DNA of 17,803 bases from an uncultured bacterium (GCA_903859225.1 CAIOLV010000124.1:1-17803); one strand, 5' to 3'; positions 1 through 11,405 are shown, numbered from the stretch's first letter. Notes: generated by a model from the sequence alone, not told the origin. Made by a program: numbers and translations.

Positions 1-548
1 AACGTCTTCGTCAACAGCGGGGAGTCGCTCGTCGATCCGGAGGCGGTGAACGAGATCCCACTCAGGTCCGCTCCGAGGTACGTCGCGCTCTCGAACGTGA
101 ATCCCCCGCCGAAGACGACTCCTTTGATGTCGAGGACGTAGCCGTAGTTGGCCGACTGAGTCTGCGTCGCGCCCGTGACCGCGCCGTAGAGACTCGCGGT
201 CAGAGGACCGGCGCACAGCGACAGCTCGCCCTCTGCATACAACATCGACCCCGTCTTGGGGTCATAGAGCATGTGCCCGTCGAATGCGAGAAACCCGACG
301 TCGGCTCGTAGTCCCAGTTCCTCCCAGATCCAGCCGTCGATCACGAAGTCGGACACGCTGTTGAGAGTGAGGAACCCGAGGCAAAGGCCGACGTCCAGCG
401 TGCTCTGAAACGTTGTGAAGGGCTGAGTCTGTTGCGGGGACACCCCGATCTCGGCTTCCCAACTTCCTGTGAACATTTCGCTGGCCAGACCGCAACATGC
501 CACAGCAAGCACAAGGATCCCTGCGAGACCGACACCTCGAGTCTTCAC
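1..548 (-). CDS. Secreted beta-rich hypothetical protein (3' end beyond left edge)
   Basis: This is an open frame of 182 codons from a GTG start to the window edge, so the C-terminus is missing. The GTG is supported by a GAGGGAG ribosome binding site at 555-561. Residues 1-23 form a signal peptide: a KTR positive end, then a hydrophobic core ending in VACCGLAS. Cleavage could follow GLA, or the AVAC could be a weak lipobox, so a lipid anchor is possible. The mature part alternates short hydrophobic and polar stretches with many Gly, Ser, Thr and aromatic residues (for example GWIWEELGLRADVGFLAF), typical of beta-barrel or beta-sheet surface proteins. I recognise no named family. It is divergent from trmY, with 234 bases between them. 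Confidence 0.7.
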   Translation of the reverse strand, partial: MKTRGVGLAGILVLAVACCGLASEMFTGSWEAEIGVSPQQTQPFTTFQSTLDVGLCLGFLTLNSVSDFVIDGWIWEELGLRADVGFLAFDGHMLYDPKTGSMLYAEGELSLCAGPLTASLYGAVTGATQTQSANYGYVLDIKGVVFGGGFTFESATYLGADLSGISFTASGSTSDSPLLTKT

Positions 549-745
549 ATCCGGCTCCCTCGGGCCAACTGCGGGCCCACAACGTAGGTCTCAGCCGTAG
601 AGCGCTGCAACGCAGACCCTAGAACCCAAGTACCTGAGGCAACGATAGCAGGGCGCTGACGGCTGCCGCGTCCTGCGCGACCCCCCAGAAAGGGAAACCG
701 GTCACCCGGCGAGCCTTCGCTCGTCCCCGCCGCTCGGCCCCACGC

Positions 746-774
746 TTGGCGGATCCGCGCCTTAGCGCTAAACT
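746..774 (+). promoter_or_regulatory. Probable sigma-70-type promoter of trmY, leaderless
   Basis: TTGGCG (746-751) and TAAACT (769-774) are separated by 17 bases, the classic spacing. The ATG of trmY begins at 783, only 8 bases after the -10 box, so transcription should begin at or 1-2 bases before the start codon. There is no Shine-Dalgarno sequence in front of the ATG, which fits a leaderless mRNA. A perfect 10-base palindrome TTAGCGCTAA (762-771) overlaps the -10 box and could be an operator. Confidence 0.5.
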
Positions 775-782
775 CTGCCGCC

Positions 783-1592
783 ATGCGAAGATTCGTCGTG
801 CTTGCACACAAGGTGCCGACCTCGGGGGAGTTTTCGCTCAACGATCTCCCTGGAACCGCCGGGCGCATTGACGTTCTCTGCCGCGCTGTCGGGGCCGGCT
901 TGTTCGTCTCTCACGGGGTGCGGACCGACACGGAGGTCACGCTCCTCGTGCAGAACTCGGTTCAGATTCGCATCGCCGGCGACCGCGTGAAGCGTCTCAA
1001 CCCCGATGAGCGATCAACGGCCGCGATCTTGCAGATCGCCCTTCGCGGCGCGGCGCTCGAAGAGGTGGAAACGACGCCCGGGGTCGTGGCATCGCAGTCT
1101 TCCTTGTCTCAGGTCCTCGACCGCCTCTACCAACTTGAGGCGCACCCCGTTGTCCTTCATGAGCAGGGAAACCCGATCGAGGGATTCTCCGTGCCGGCCA
1201 ACCCGGCGTTCATCCTGTCGGACCACGAGGACTTCACTGATGAAGACGAGACGGCGCTCGCCGATCTCCCCCACCTCTCGCTCGGCCCGATGCCGCTCCA
1301 CACAAGCCAGTGCATCACCATCGTCCACTACCTCTTGGACCGAGAAGAGGGCGATGTCGCGGCCGATCTCGTGCTCTGCCACAAGGTGTGGGGAGAGCCG
1401 AAAGCTCGTCTGATCACCGGCTTGCTGGAGGATTTCGGAATCCCCTCGAATCTCTTGAGCCACGCCGTACCATCGCTGTATCCCGGGATGATGAACGGCC
1501 TCGGAGAAGTGAGGATCATGGTTCGGCCTCGCGACCTCGAACGAGCCCGGGCGATCATCGGCGACTACTTCGAGCATCCCGTGGACGAGTAG
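783..1592 (+). CDS. trmY: tRNA (pseudouridine(54)-N1)-methyltransferase TrmY fused to a C-terminal DUF2007 domain
   Basis: This 269-residue protein has two parts. Residues 1-188 match the TrmY (DUF358, SPOUT) family, which methylates N1 of pseudouridine 54 in the tRNA T-loop using S-adenosylmethionine. Family motifs visible are SGEFSLNDLPG (14-24), LNPDER (72-77), ILSDHEDF (144-151) and the knot-region signature SLGPMPLHTSQCITIVHYLLDR (166-187). Residues about 193-265 look like DUF2007, a small ferredoxin-like 'signal transducing' domain: ARLITGLLEDFGIPSNLL, then GLGEVRIMVRPRDLERARAII. TrmY is chiefly archaeal, with scattered bacterial members, and a standalone TrmY ends near residue 190, so the tail is an addition. 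The frame is continuous across the junction with no stop or start between the parts. It starts a run with pcm (11-base gap) and ltaE. The TrmY call is firm; the role of the tail is unknown. Confidence 0.88.
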   Translation: MRRFVVLAHKVPTSGEFSLNDLPGTAGRIDVLCRAVGAGLFVSHGVRTDTEVTLLVQNSVQIRIAGDRVKRLNPDERSTAAILQIALRGAALEEVETTPGVVASQSSLSQVLDRLYQLEAHPVVLHEQGNPIEGFSVPANPAFILSDHEDFTDEDETALADLPHLSLGPMPLHTSQCITIVHYLLDREEGDVAADLVLCHKVWGEPKARLITGLLEDFGIPSNLLSHAVPSLYPGMMNGLGEVRIMVRPRDLERARAIIGDYFEHPVDE

Positions 1593-1603
1593 GCGTCGCG
1601 ATC

Positions 1604-2311
1604 GTGGCGATTCTGCGCCCGCGGAGCGAGGTTTCTCAGGCCGACGAGGAAGTCCGTCTTGCGCAGCGGCGCGCCGTCATGGTCGAACGCGATCTCCGGC
1701 GCCGCGGCATTCGCGACGACCGTGTGCTCAACGCCATGCTCTCCGTTCCTCGGCACCGCTTTCTGACCCCGAACCTTGCAGCGGAAGCGTACGCCGACAC
1801 GCCGCTGCCGACGCGACTGGGGCAGACGATCTCTCAGCCCTACATCGTGGCCCTGATGACTCAAGCGGCAGGCGTGACCAACGGCGCACGGGTGCTCGAG
1901 ATCGGCACCGGATCCGGCTACCAGGCCGCGGTCCTCGCCGCCCTCGGCGCCGACGTGTGGTCCGTTGAGGCGTCGCCTGAACTGCACGGCGAGGCCGCCG
2001 CAAGGCTCCGCGATCTCGGCTTCTCAGCCGTCCACCTGCGGTGCGGTGACGGCACGCTCGGTTGGCCGGACGCCGCGCCGTTCGACGGAATTCTCGCGAC
2101 GGGGAGTCTCCCCGAGCGGCCGACGGCACTCCTTCGCCAGCTTCGGCCGGGCGGAGTGTTCGTCGGTCCGATCGGCCCGCTCGGCCGACAGCGGCTCGTT
2201 CGCCTCGAGGTTGATCCGCCACGCGAGCGAGAGGAGACTCTTTGCGTCTGCTCGTTCGTCCCGCTCGTCGGAGCAGCAGGTTGGCGTTCCCGGACGGACC
2301 AGGAGGGGTAA
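1604..2311 (+). CDS. pcm: Protein-L-isoaspartate O-methyltransferase
   Basis: This 235-residue cytoplasmic protein repairs isoaspartyl residues in aged proteins by S-adenosylmethionine-dependent methylation. It shows the family hallmarks: RRRGIRDDRVLNAMLSVPRHRFL (32-54), the substrate-site motif GQTISQPY (73-80), SAM motif I VLEIGTGSGYQAAVL (97-111), the acidic VEAS strand end (121-124), CGDGTLGWP (148-156), APFDGILATG (158-167) and the closing FVPLVG. The start is uncertain. GTG at 1604 keeps the usual N-terminal helix (ADEEVRLAQRRAVMVERDL) and lies 11 bases after the trmY stop. ATG at 1679 would give 210 residues, near the E. coli length of 208, but cuts into that helix. Neither has a strong ribosome binding site. 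The gene is probably translated from a shared mRNA with trmY and ltaE. Confidence 0.9.
   Translation: MAILRPRSEVSQADEEVRLAQRRAVMVERDLRRRGIRDDRVLNAMLSVPRHRFLTPNLAAEAYADTPLPTRLGQTISQPYIVALMTQAAGVTNGARVLEIGTGSGYQAAVLAALGADVWSVEASPELHGEAAARLRDLGFSAVHLRCGDGTLGWPDAAPFDGILATGSLPERPTALLRQLRPGGVFVGPIGPLGRQRLVRLEVDPPREREETLCVCSFVPLVGAAGWRSRTDQEG
2301..2306 (+). promoter_or_regulatory. Ribosome binding site that sets the ltaE start
   Basis: A perfect AGGAGG lies inside the last codons of pcm, 10 bases before the ATG at 2317. It selects MRWIDLRSDT as the N-terminus and argues against the longer in-frame ATG at 2242, which would overlap pcm by 70 bases. Confidence 0.75.
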
Positions 2312-2316
2312 GAACC

Positions 2317-3393
2317 ATGCGGTGGATCGATCTGCGCAGCGATACGGTGACTCGCCCGACCGAGGCGATGCGGCGTGCCATGGCAGAGGCCGTTGTCGGC
2401 GACGATGTCTACGAAGAAGACCCGACGGTCCGCGAACTGGAAGAGCGCATGGCCGACATCCTTGGGAAAGAGGGCGGGCTGTTCGTTGCCAGCGGCACGA
2501 TGGGGAACCTCACGGCGCTCCTGACACACGCCGGACGCGGCGACGAGCTCATCGTCGGTCACCTTGGCCACACCTTCCTGTACGAGGTCGGAGGAAGCGC
2601 CGGGCTCGGCGGCATCCACGCCGCCGTCCTCGAGAACGCTCCCGACGGCACCATGCCCCTCTCCGCGATCGCCGACGCCGTGCGCAACCCGCTCGACATT
2701 CACGCCCCACGCACGCGCGTCATCTGCCTCGAGAACACGCACAACCGTTGCGGCGGCATCGTCCTCGACCCGACCTACGTCGAGGACGTCGCGCGACTGG
2801 CGCGGGAGAAGGGCGCCGTCGTGCATCTCGACGGGGCCCGCCTGTTCAATGCATCGCGCGCCCTAGGAGTTGCGCCCACCCGTTGGAGTGCTGCGGCGGA
2901 CTCCGTCATGGTCTGCCTGTCGAAGGGACTTGGAGCGCCCGTGGGTTCGGTTCTCTGTGGCACGCGCGACTTCGTTCGCTCCGCCCGGCGCATCCGCAAG
3001 ATGCTCGGCGGCGGAATGCGGCAGGTTGGGATTCTGGCGGCCGCGGGGCTGTACGCCCTCGATCATCATGTCGAGCGCCTCGACGAAGATCACACGAACG
3101 CCCGCCGTCTGGCCGCGGGAATCGCCGCGACTCCCGGGCTCTCTTCGCTGCAGGCTGAGCCCACGCCGACCGCATGGACGAACCTCGTCTATTTCGAGAT
3201 CGACGCCGCTGCGATTCGCAGCGGCGCGCCGGACGCCGCCCTCCTCGCCCGGCGACTCCGCGAGCGCGGGGTGCTGGCATCCCCGATCGGGAAAACCGGA
3301 CGGGAATTGCGGATGGTGACCCACCTCGACGTGACCGCGAAGGACATCGAAGAGGCTCTCCTCGCCCTCCGGTCTGCCATGAAAGGGACGTAG
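2317..3393 (+). CDS. ltaE: Low-specificity L-threonine aldolase
   Basis: This 358-residue pyridoxal-phosphate enzyme of fold type I cleaves L-threonine and L-allo-threonine to glycine and acetaldehyde. The start shows the family opening IDLRSDTVTRPT (4-15), followed by GDDVYEEDPTV (28-38), the cofactor-contact region ASGTMGNLTAL (58-68), HLGHTFLYE (82-90), LENTHNRCGG (138-147) and HLDGARLFNA (170-179), where Asp172 should contact the cofactor nitrogen. The Schiff-base lysine is Lys203 in CLSKGLGAPVGS. Length and motif order are normal, so it should be active. It begins 5 bases after the pcm stop and is probably cotranscribed with pcm and trmY. It could supply glycine or degrade threonine; substrate preference cannot be read from the sequence. 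Confidence 0.93.
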   Translation: MRWIDLRSDTVTRPTEAMRRAMAEAVVGDDVYEEDPTVRELEERMADILGKEGGLFVASGTMGNLTALLTHAGRGDELIVGHLGHTFLYEVGGSAGLGGIHAAVLENAPDGTMPLSAIADAVRNPLDIHAPRTRVICLENTHNRCGGIVLDPTYVEDVARLAREKGAVVHLDGARLFNASRALGVAPTRWSAAADSVMVCLSKGLGAPVGSVLCGTRDFVRSARRIRKMLGGGMRQVGILAAAGLYALDHHVERLDEDHTNARRLAAGIAATPGLSSLQAEPTPTAWTNLVYFEIDAAAIRSGAPDAALLARRLRERGVLASPIGKTGRELRMVTHLDVTAKDIEEALLALRSAMKGT

Positions 3394-3418
3394 GTCCACC
3401 TCCCTCAAGAACGACGTC

Positions 3419-3438
3419 GCCCCCGAAGGGGGCCGTTT
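3419..3438 (+). terminator. Probable terminator after ltaE
   Basis: A tight hairpin, GCCCCC-GAA-GGGGGC (3419-3433), starts 25 bases after the ltaE stop and is followed by CGTTT. The stem is very stable but the T-tract is short, so termination strength is uncertain. It separates the ltaE run from the envelope operon. Confidence 0.5.
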
Positions 3439-3541
3439 CCCCATCGCCTCGCCGCCGTCGGGCCTACGCTCGTCTCTACCGGGTGACGAGTGCGGCTCTG
3501 TCTTGGAGCGGCTCTCCCCCCGGTGATCCAAAGGGGGACCG

Positions 3542-4336
3542 ATGAAGGGGCTAGCGTCTGTGATTGGCATTCTCCTCGTCAGCGGGGTCGCGCTGGCGGG
3601 ACCGCTCGAAGTATCGATCGGGGGCGGCCCGGCAACGACGTCGCTCGACGACATCAACACGTCCATCCTCCTCTTCAACACGCTCATCACGCATCTCAAC
3701 GAGACGCTGGCGGTGATCCCGGGAGTCTCCGGCACGGTCGGCACGCTCGCGCCGATGATCAGTGGCATGGCGTTGCGGGCGTCGGAGAGATACTGGGTCA
3801 CGGATTGGATCGCGGTCACGGGCTGCTTTGAGTACAACCGCGTCTCCACCGGGACGCGCGGCCAATACATCGGAGCCGAAACGTCGACGATCGATGTCTC
3901 GGCGACCCTCACGAACCTGAGCATCCTCGTCGGTTCCAGAATCCAATTCCTCGATGTCGGGTTGCGCCTCGCTGGCGATGTGACCGCCGGGTACTTCTAC
4001 TCGACCCTTGACCACGCGGTGGTCTTCGAGATCCCGAGCGAGTACCCCGACGCGATTTCGGGGGTTCCCCCGGAGGGTGAAGGTCGCGCATCCGGCGGAA
4101 CCTTCGGCGTCGAGGCCGGCCTCTCGATGTCCTATCCTATCGTCGACGGGTTCTGCATTGAGGCCCTGCTCGCCTACCGATGGGCCACGGTCCCTGTGCT
4201 GCGTGATGCAACGGCGACGCCGCTCGACTTCGACGGAAACGGGACTCCGGAGTCCGCAAGCCTTGACGGGTTGTCCGTACAGATCGGCTTTTCCCTCGCG
4301 CTCGACCTCTCCCTCGACGGGGAGAAAGGAGAATGA
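3542..4336 (+). CDS. Secreted beta-rich protein, possible outer-membrane beta-barrel
   Basis: This 264-residue protein has a clear signal peptide at residues 1-19 (Lys2, hydrophobic core, ALA before Gly20). The mature part has many alternating strand-like segments, such as YWVTDWIAVTGCFEYNRVS, LRLAGDVTAGYFY and VEAGLSMSYPIVDGFCIEALLAYRW. It ends LDGLSVQIGFSLALDLSL, a pattern seen in small outer-membrane barrels of the OmpA or OmpW kind. The acidic tail DGEKGE after the last strand is unusual, because classical barrels end in an aromatic residue, so export by the BAM machinery is not assured. The start has AAGGGGG (3531-3537) before it. The stop overlaps a possible ATG of the next gene (ATGA at 4333-4336), so translation is probably coupled. 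No specific family is recognised. Confidence 0.75.
   Translation: MKGLASVIGILLVSGVALAGPLEVSIGGGPATTSLDDINTSILLFNTLITHLNETLAVIPGVSGTVGTLAPMISGMALRASERYWVTDWIAVTGCFEYNRVSTGTRGQYIGAETSTIDVSATLTNLSILVGSRIQFLDVGLRLAGDVTAGYFYSTLDHAVVFEIPSEYPDAISGVPPEGEGRASGGTFGVEAGLSMSYPIVDGFCIEALLAYRWATVPVLRDATATPLDFDGNGTPESASLDGLSVQIGFSLALDLSLDGEKGE
4326..4331 (+). promoter_or_regulatory. Ribosome binding site choosing between two start codons of the first PKD lipoprotein
   Basis: AAGGAG ends one base before ATG 4333 but seven bases before ATG 4339. The second ATG has normal spacing and yields MKTRRLCLL, a standard lipoprotein signal, so 4339 is the better start. The site lies in the last codons of the preceding gene. 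Confidence 0.6.
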
Positions 4337-4338
4337 CC

Positions 4339-5004
4339 ATGAAGACTCGACGGCTCTGTCTCTTGGCGGGCATGGCCCTCCTCGTCGCAGGGGCGCTCGG
4401 CGGCTGCCTCCAGTTCACGCCTTCGGCCCCACAGGCCCTGTTCACGGCGTCGCCGGCTGAGCACGTCATCCCGTTCACCGCCAGTTTCGACGCCACGCTG
4501 TCGCAGCGGGCGCCGGACGAGGTCCTGTCGTACGTGTGGACGTTCGGCGACGGAAGCTCGGCAAGCGGCCCGCTCGTCGACCACACCTACGCACAGGACG
4601 GCACCTACGACGTCGCGCTCACGATCTACGACGCCAAGGGCGTCTCCAGCTCAACCCACCTCGCCGTCAATGCGCTGAATCCGCTGCCGACCGCGACGTT
4701 CTCGTATTCGCCCAAGAGCATGATGGAAGGGAGCTACATCGTCGGCGCGAGCGAGTGGGTGACCTTCGACGCGTCGTCCTCGACCGACGATGGCGAGGTC
4801 ACGGCCTACAAGTGGAACTTCGGAGACGGGCAGTACGCCGAGGGCGCCGTGGCTCAGCATCGGTTCACGTACGCGGGAACTTACAACGTCGCTCTCACCG
4901 TTACGGACAACGACGGCGGGGAGTCCACGTACGTTCAACAGATCACGATCCTCGGTGGGCCGCCGTGCAACGCCGACATCGATGGAGGAGGAACCTGTCA
5001 ATGA
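4339..5004 (+). CDS. PKD-domain lipoprotein with two PKD repeats
   Basis: This 221-residue exported protein has a lipoprotein signal, MKTRR plus a hydrophobic core, ending at the lipobox LGGC with Cys23 as the lipid attachment site. Two PKD (Ig-like beta-sandwich) domains follow. The first is at about 30-112, with VWTFGDGSSASGP (66-78) and HTYAQDGTYDVALTIYD (82-98). The second is at about 116-206, with YKWNFGDGQYAEG (157-169) and YAGTYNVALTVTDNDGG (178-194). The hallmark W-x-FGDG and H.Y...GTY.V.LTV.D motifs are intact in both. PKD domains usually mediate extracellular binding or act as spacers; no enzyme domain is present. The tail carries two cysteines (C210, C220) around a glycine run. Its stop overlaps the next start (ATGA at 5001-5004). 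Confidence 0.88.
   Translation: MKTRRLCLLAGMALLVAGALGGCLQFTPSAPQALFTASPAEHVIPFTASFDATLSQRAPDEVLSYVWTFGDGSSASGPLVDHTYAQDGTYDVALTIYDAKGVSSSTHLAVNALNPLPTATFSYSPKSMMEGSYIVGASEWVTFDASSSTDDGEVTAYKWNFGDGQYAEGAVAQHRFTYAGTYNVALTVTDNDGGESTYVQQITILGGPPCNADIDGGGTCQ
4984..4992 (+). promoter_or_regulatory. Strong ribosome binding site of the second PKD lipoprotein, embedded in coding sequence
   Basis: GGAGGAGGA lies 8 bases before the ATG at 5001 and also encodes the glycine run near the C-terminus of the upstream lipoprotein. The site fixes the start at MKRALLAAAL and rejects the much longer in-frame ATG at 4536. Confidence 0.75.
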
Positions 5005-5957
5005 AACGCGCACTGCTCGCCGCCGCCCTATTCCTCGTCCTCGCGACGCTGCTCTCCGGCTGCGCGCTGGACAATCTCCTCAACAACATGGTGAACCGCG
5101 AGCCACGGGCCGTCATCGACGCGAAGCCCACGCAGGGAACCGCTCCCCTCGCCGTGACCCTCGACGCTCACTACTCGCACGACGACGATGGGTCGCTCAT
5201 CGAAACGCGTTGGGATCTCGGGGACCCGGCCGAGACGGGGAGCAAGCTCGACAGCGTGATCACGCACGATTTCAAGACACCGGGAACGTATATCGTCAAG
5301 CTGACGGTCACGGACAACGAAGGCGCAATGAACAGCCAGCAACTGGCCATTGTCGTCACGAATCCGCCACCGGTGGCGAACGCGGCCGTCAATGATGCCA
5401 CGCCCCATCCCGGTGACGAAGTCCAGTTCGATGGTACAGGCTCCGCCGACGCGTTCGGCGAGGTCGTCGGCTATCGCTGGGATTTCGGCGACGGCGAGAC
5501 CGCAAGCACGGCGAAGGCCGCCCATGTCTACAAGAACGGCGGCACCTACGTGGTCACGTTGACCGTCACCGACGATGGCGGGTTGACCGCACAGGCAACG
5601 CTCACGATGAACGTCAAGCCGGGGACGAGTAACTGCGGAGGAGGGACGTGCGGCGGCGGCGATGTGCGGCCGCTCGCCGTGATCACGATCCCGTACGGAT
5701 ACACGTCGTGCTCCGGAGGCACGGCCGGGGTCCCGTTGACTTTCGATGGAACCGCGTCAAGGGCCGTGACCGGCAAGATCGAACTCTATCAATGGGACTT
5801 CGGTGACGGAGGCACGGCCAGTGGCGCGACGGTCGAGCATACGTACACCACCCCGTGGCGGTACACGGTGGAGTTGACGGTAACCGACTCCGGCGGTGCG
5901 ATCGGCAGCGCGCAAGGAATCTGCTCGATCGGCGGGTCGAGCTGCGGCAGCCAGTAG
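5001..5957 (+). CDS. PKD-domain lipoprotein with three PKD repeats
   Basis: This 318-residue exported protein has a lipoprotein signal (MKRALLAAAL, hydrophobic core) and lipobox LLSGC, with Cys21 lipidated. PKD1 (about 35-119) is divergent at the central motif: RWDLGDPAETG replaces W-x-FGDG. PKD2 (about 125-206) has YRWDFGDGETAS and GGTYVVTLTVTDDGG. PKD3 (about 223-311) has YQWDFGDGGTAS and YTVELTVTDSGGA. A cysteine-glycine linker, NCGGGTCGGG (211-220), separates PKD2 from PKD3. Cys237 and the tail cysteines C308 and C315 could form disulfides. It overlaps the upstream PKD lipoprotein by 4 bases, so the two are almost certainly translated together and may act as a pair at the cell surface. 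No catalytic domain is seen. Confidence 0.88.
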   Translation: MKRALLAAALFLVLATLLSGCALDNLLNNMVNREPRAVIDAKPTQGTAPLAVTLDAHYSHDDDGSLIETRWDLGDPAETGSKLDSVITHDFKTPGTYIVKLTVTDNEGAMNSQQLAIVVTNPPPVANAAVNDATPHPGDEVQFDGTGSADAFGEVVGYRWDFGDGETASTAKAAHVYKNGGTYVVTLTVTDDGGLTAQATLTMNVKPGTSNCGGGTCGGGDVRPLAVITIPYGYTSCSGGTAGVPLTFDGTASRAVTGKIELYQWDFGDGGTASGATVEHTYTTPWRYTVELTVTDSGGAIGSAQGICSIGGSSCGSQ

Positions 5958-5970
5958 CGATGGGAGTGGC

Positions 5971-6014
5971 ACGGGGTGGAGTGCTCTAGCGAGCTCCCAC
6001 CCCGTCTTCTCTTG
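5971..6014 (+). terminator. Intrinsic terminator of the envelope operon
   Basis: The arms ACGGGGTGG (5971-5979) and CCACCCCGT (5997-6005) pair perfectly over 9 bp, with further pairing of AG/CTC inside. The pyrimidine-rich CTTCTCTT follows. It starts 13 bases after the PKD gene stop and lies between convergent genes. The opposite side has no T-tract, so it mainly serves the + strand. Confidence 0.75.
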
Positions 6015-6029
6015 GCGGTCCAGCCACAG

Positions 6030-10849
<4,820 letters not shown>

Positions 10850-10861
10850 GGCAATTCTAGA

Positions 10862-10891
10862 ATCGTACCCGACGGGTCGGCGGCCGGGCAA
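10862..10891 (-). promoter_or_regulatory. Probable uvrB promoter with two palindromes around the -10 box
   Basis: On the minus strand TTGCCC (10886-10891) and TACGAT (10862-10867) are 18 bases apart. The ATG follows the -10 box by 12 bases, giving a leader of only about 5 bases and no ribosome binding site. The palindrome ACCCGACGGGT (10867-10877) abuts the -10 box, and the perfect palindrome ATTCTAGAAT (10854-10863) covers the expected start point. Either could bind a damage-responsive repressor. Confidence 0.5.
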
Positions 10892-11000
10892 CGAAGCCGA
10901 TCTGCCCTGCACGACGGGGATTTGTCCGCCTCGGCCGGACGGCGATCTCAAACGTCGCAAGGAGCAGGCCTCGGCGGCTCACCTCCTCCCACAAGTGCCG

Positions 11001-11276
11001 TCAGTCCTCGATGCGGAAGTCGGAGACCTCATCGCGAGGCAGAGACCACTCGACGTCGACACGGTCGACGCAGGCTCGCTCGGGGCCGTGCTCGAGCCAC
11101 GAGAGGAGGTCGCACAACGCGCCGTCCTCGCCTTCTCCAACGACGCGCACTGTCCCGTCCGGCTGATTGCGCACTGTGCCCGCGACGCCGAGGCGCACGG
11201 CCTCCATCCTCGTCGTCTGGCGGAAGAAGACGCCCTGGACCACCCCGTGAACGATCGCAACCACTCGTCGCTTCAT
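11001..11276 (-). CDS. acyP: Acylphosphatase
   Basis: This 91-residue cytoplasmic enzyme hydrolyses acyl phosphates such as carbamoyl or acetyl phosphate. It has the standard size and signature: VHGVVQGVFFRQTT (9-22), with catalytic Arg19, and VAGTVRNQPDGTVRVVGEG (31-49), with catalytic Asn37. I chose ATG 11276 (MKRRVVAIVHG) over the longer in-frame ATG at 11357, whose 27 extra residues are low-complexity and lie outside the fold. A GGGGG stretch 4 bases upstream may serve as the ribosome binding site. It lies 151 bases before uvrB and 233 bases after the methionine sulfoxide reductase gene, so it may have its own promoter; TAAGAT is present on the minus strand near 11390. Confidence 0.93.
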   Translation of the reverse strand: MKRRVVAIVHGVVQGVFFRQTTRMEAVRLGVAGTVRNQPDGTVRVVGEGEDGALCDLLSWLEHGPERACVDRVDVEWSLPRDEVSDFRIED

Positions 11277-11405
11277 CGGCCCCCAGATGAGCGCCCATCC
11301 AGCAGCGCGTCCCGCGCCACCCGCGCCGCCGTGCGACTCCCCACGAACCCCACCCACGCTTCATCGTCTCTCCACACGCGGGAGGCATCTTATCCTCAGC
11401 AGGCT

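Noticed and set aside
549..782. Promoter for the 548 gene on the minus strand
   Set aside because: TTGCAG and TACGTT with an 18-base spacer can be drawn, but only three of six bases match in the -10 box, too weak to annotate.
1310..1603. N-terminal extension of pcm back to 1310
   Set aside because: It lies entirely inside trmY in another frame and is Arg/His/Pro-rich; recognisable Pcm sequence begins only after 1604.
2863..3924. Minus-strand frame of 353 codons opposite ltaE and the 3542 gene
   Set aside because: It spans two well-supported plus-strand genes and a terminator, and has no recognisable domain.
4536..5000. Extension of the second PKD lipoprotein back to 4536
   Set aside because: It overlaps the first PKD lipoprotein in another frame and would bury the lipoprotein signal peptide that begins at 5001 with a strong ribosome binding site.
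10850..10960. Longer uvrB from ATG 10960
   Set aside because: The 37 extra residues are Arg/Gly/Ser-rich, unlike UvrB N-termini, and the upstream sequence holds a plausible promoter instead.
11277..11364. Possible small minus-strand gene starting at ATG 11364, before acylphosphatase
   Set aside because: A GGAGAG lies upstream, but the product is Arg/Trp/Gly-rich, runs into acylphosphatase in another frame and looks like no protein; kept as intergenic.
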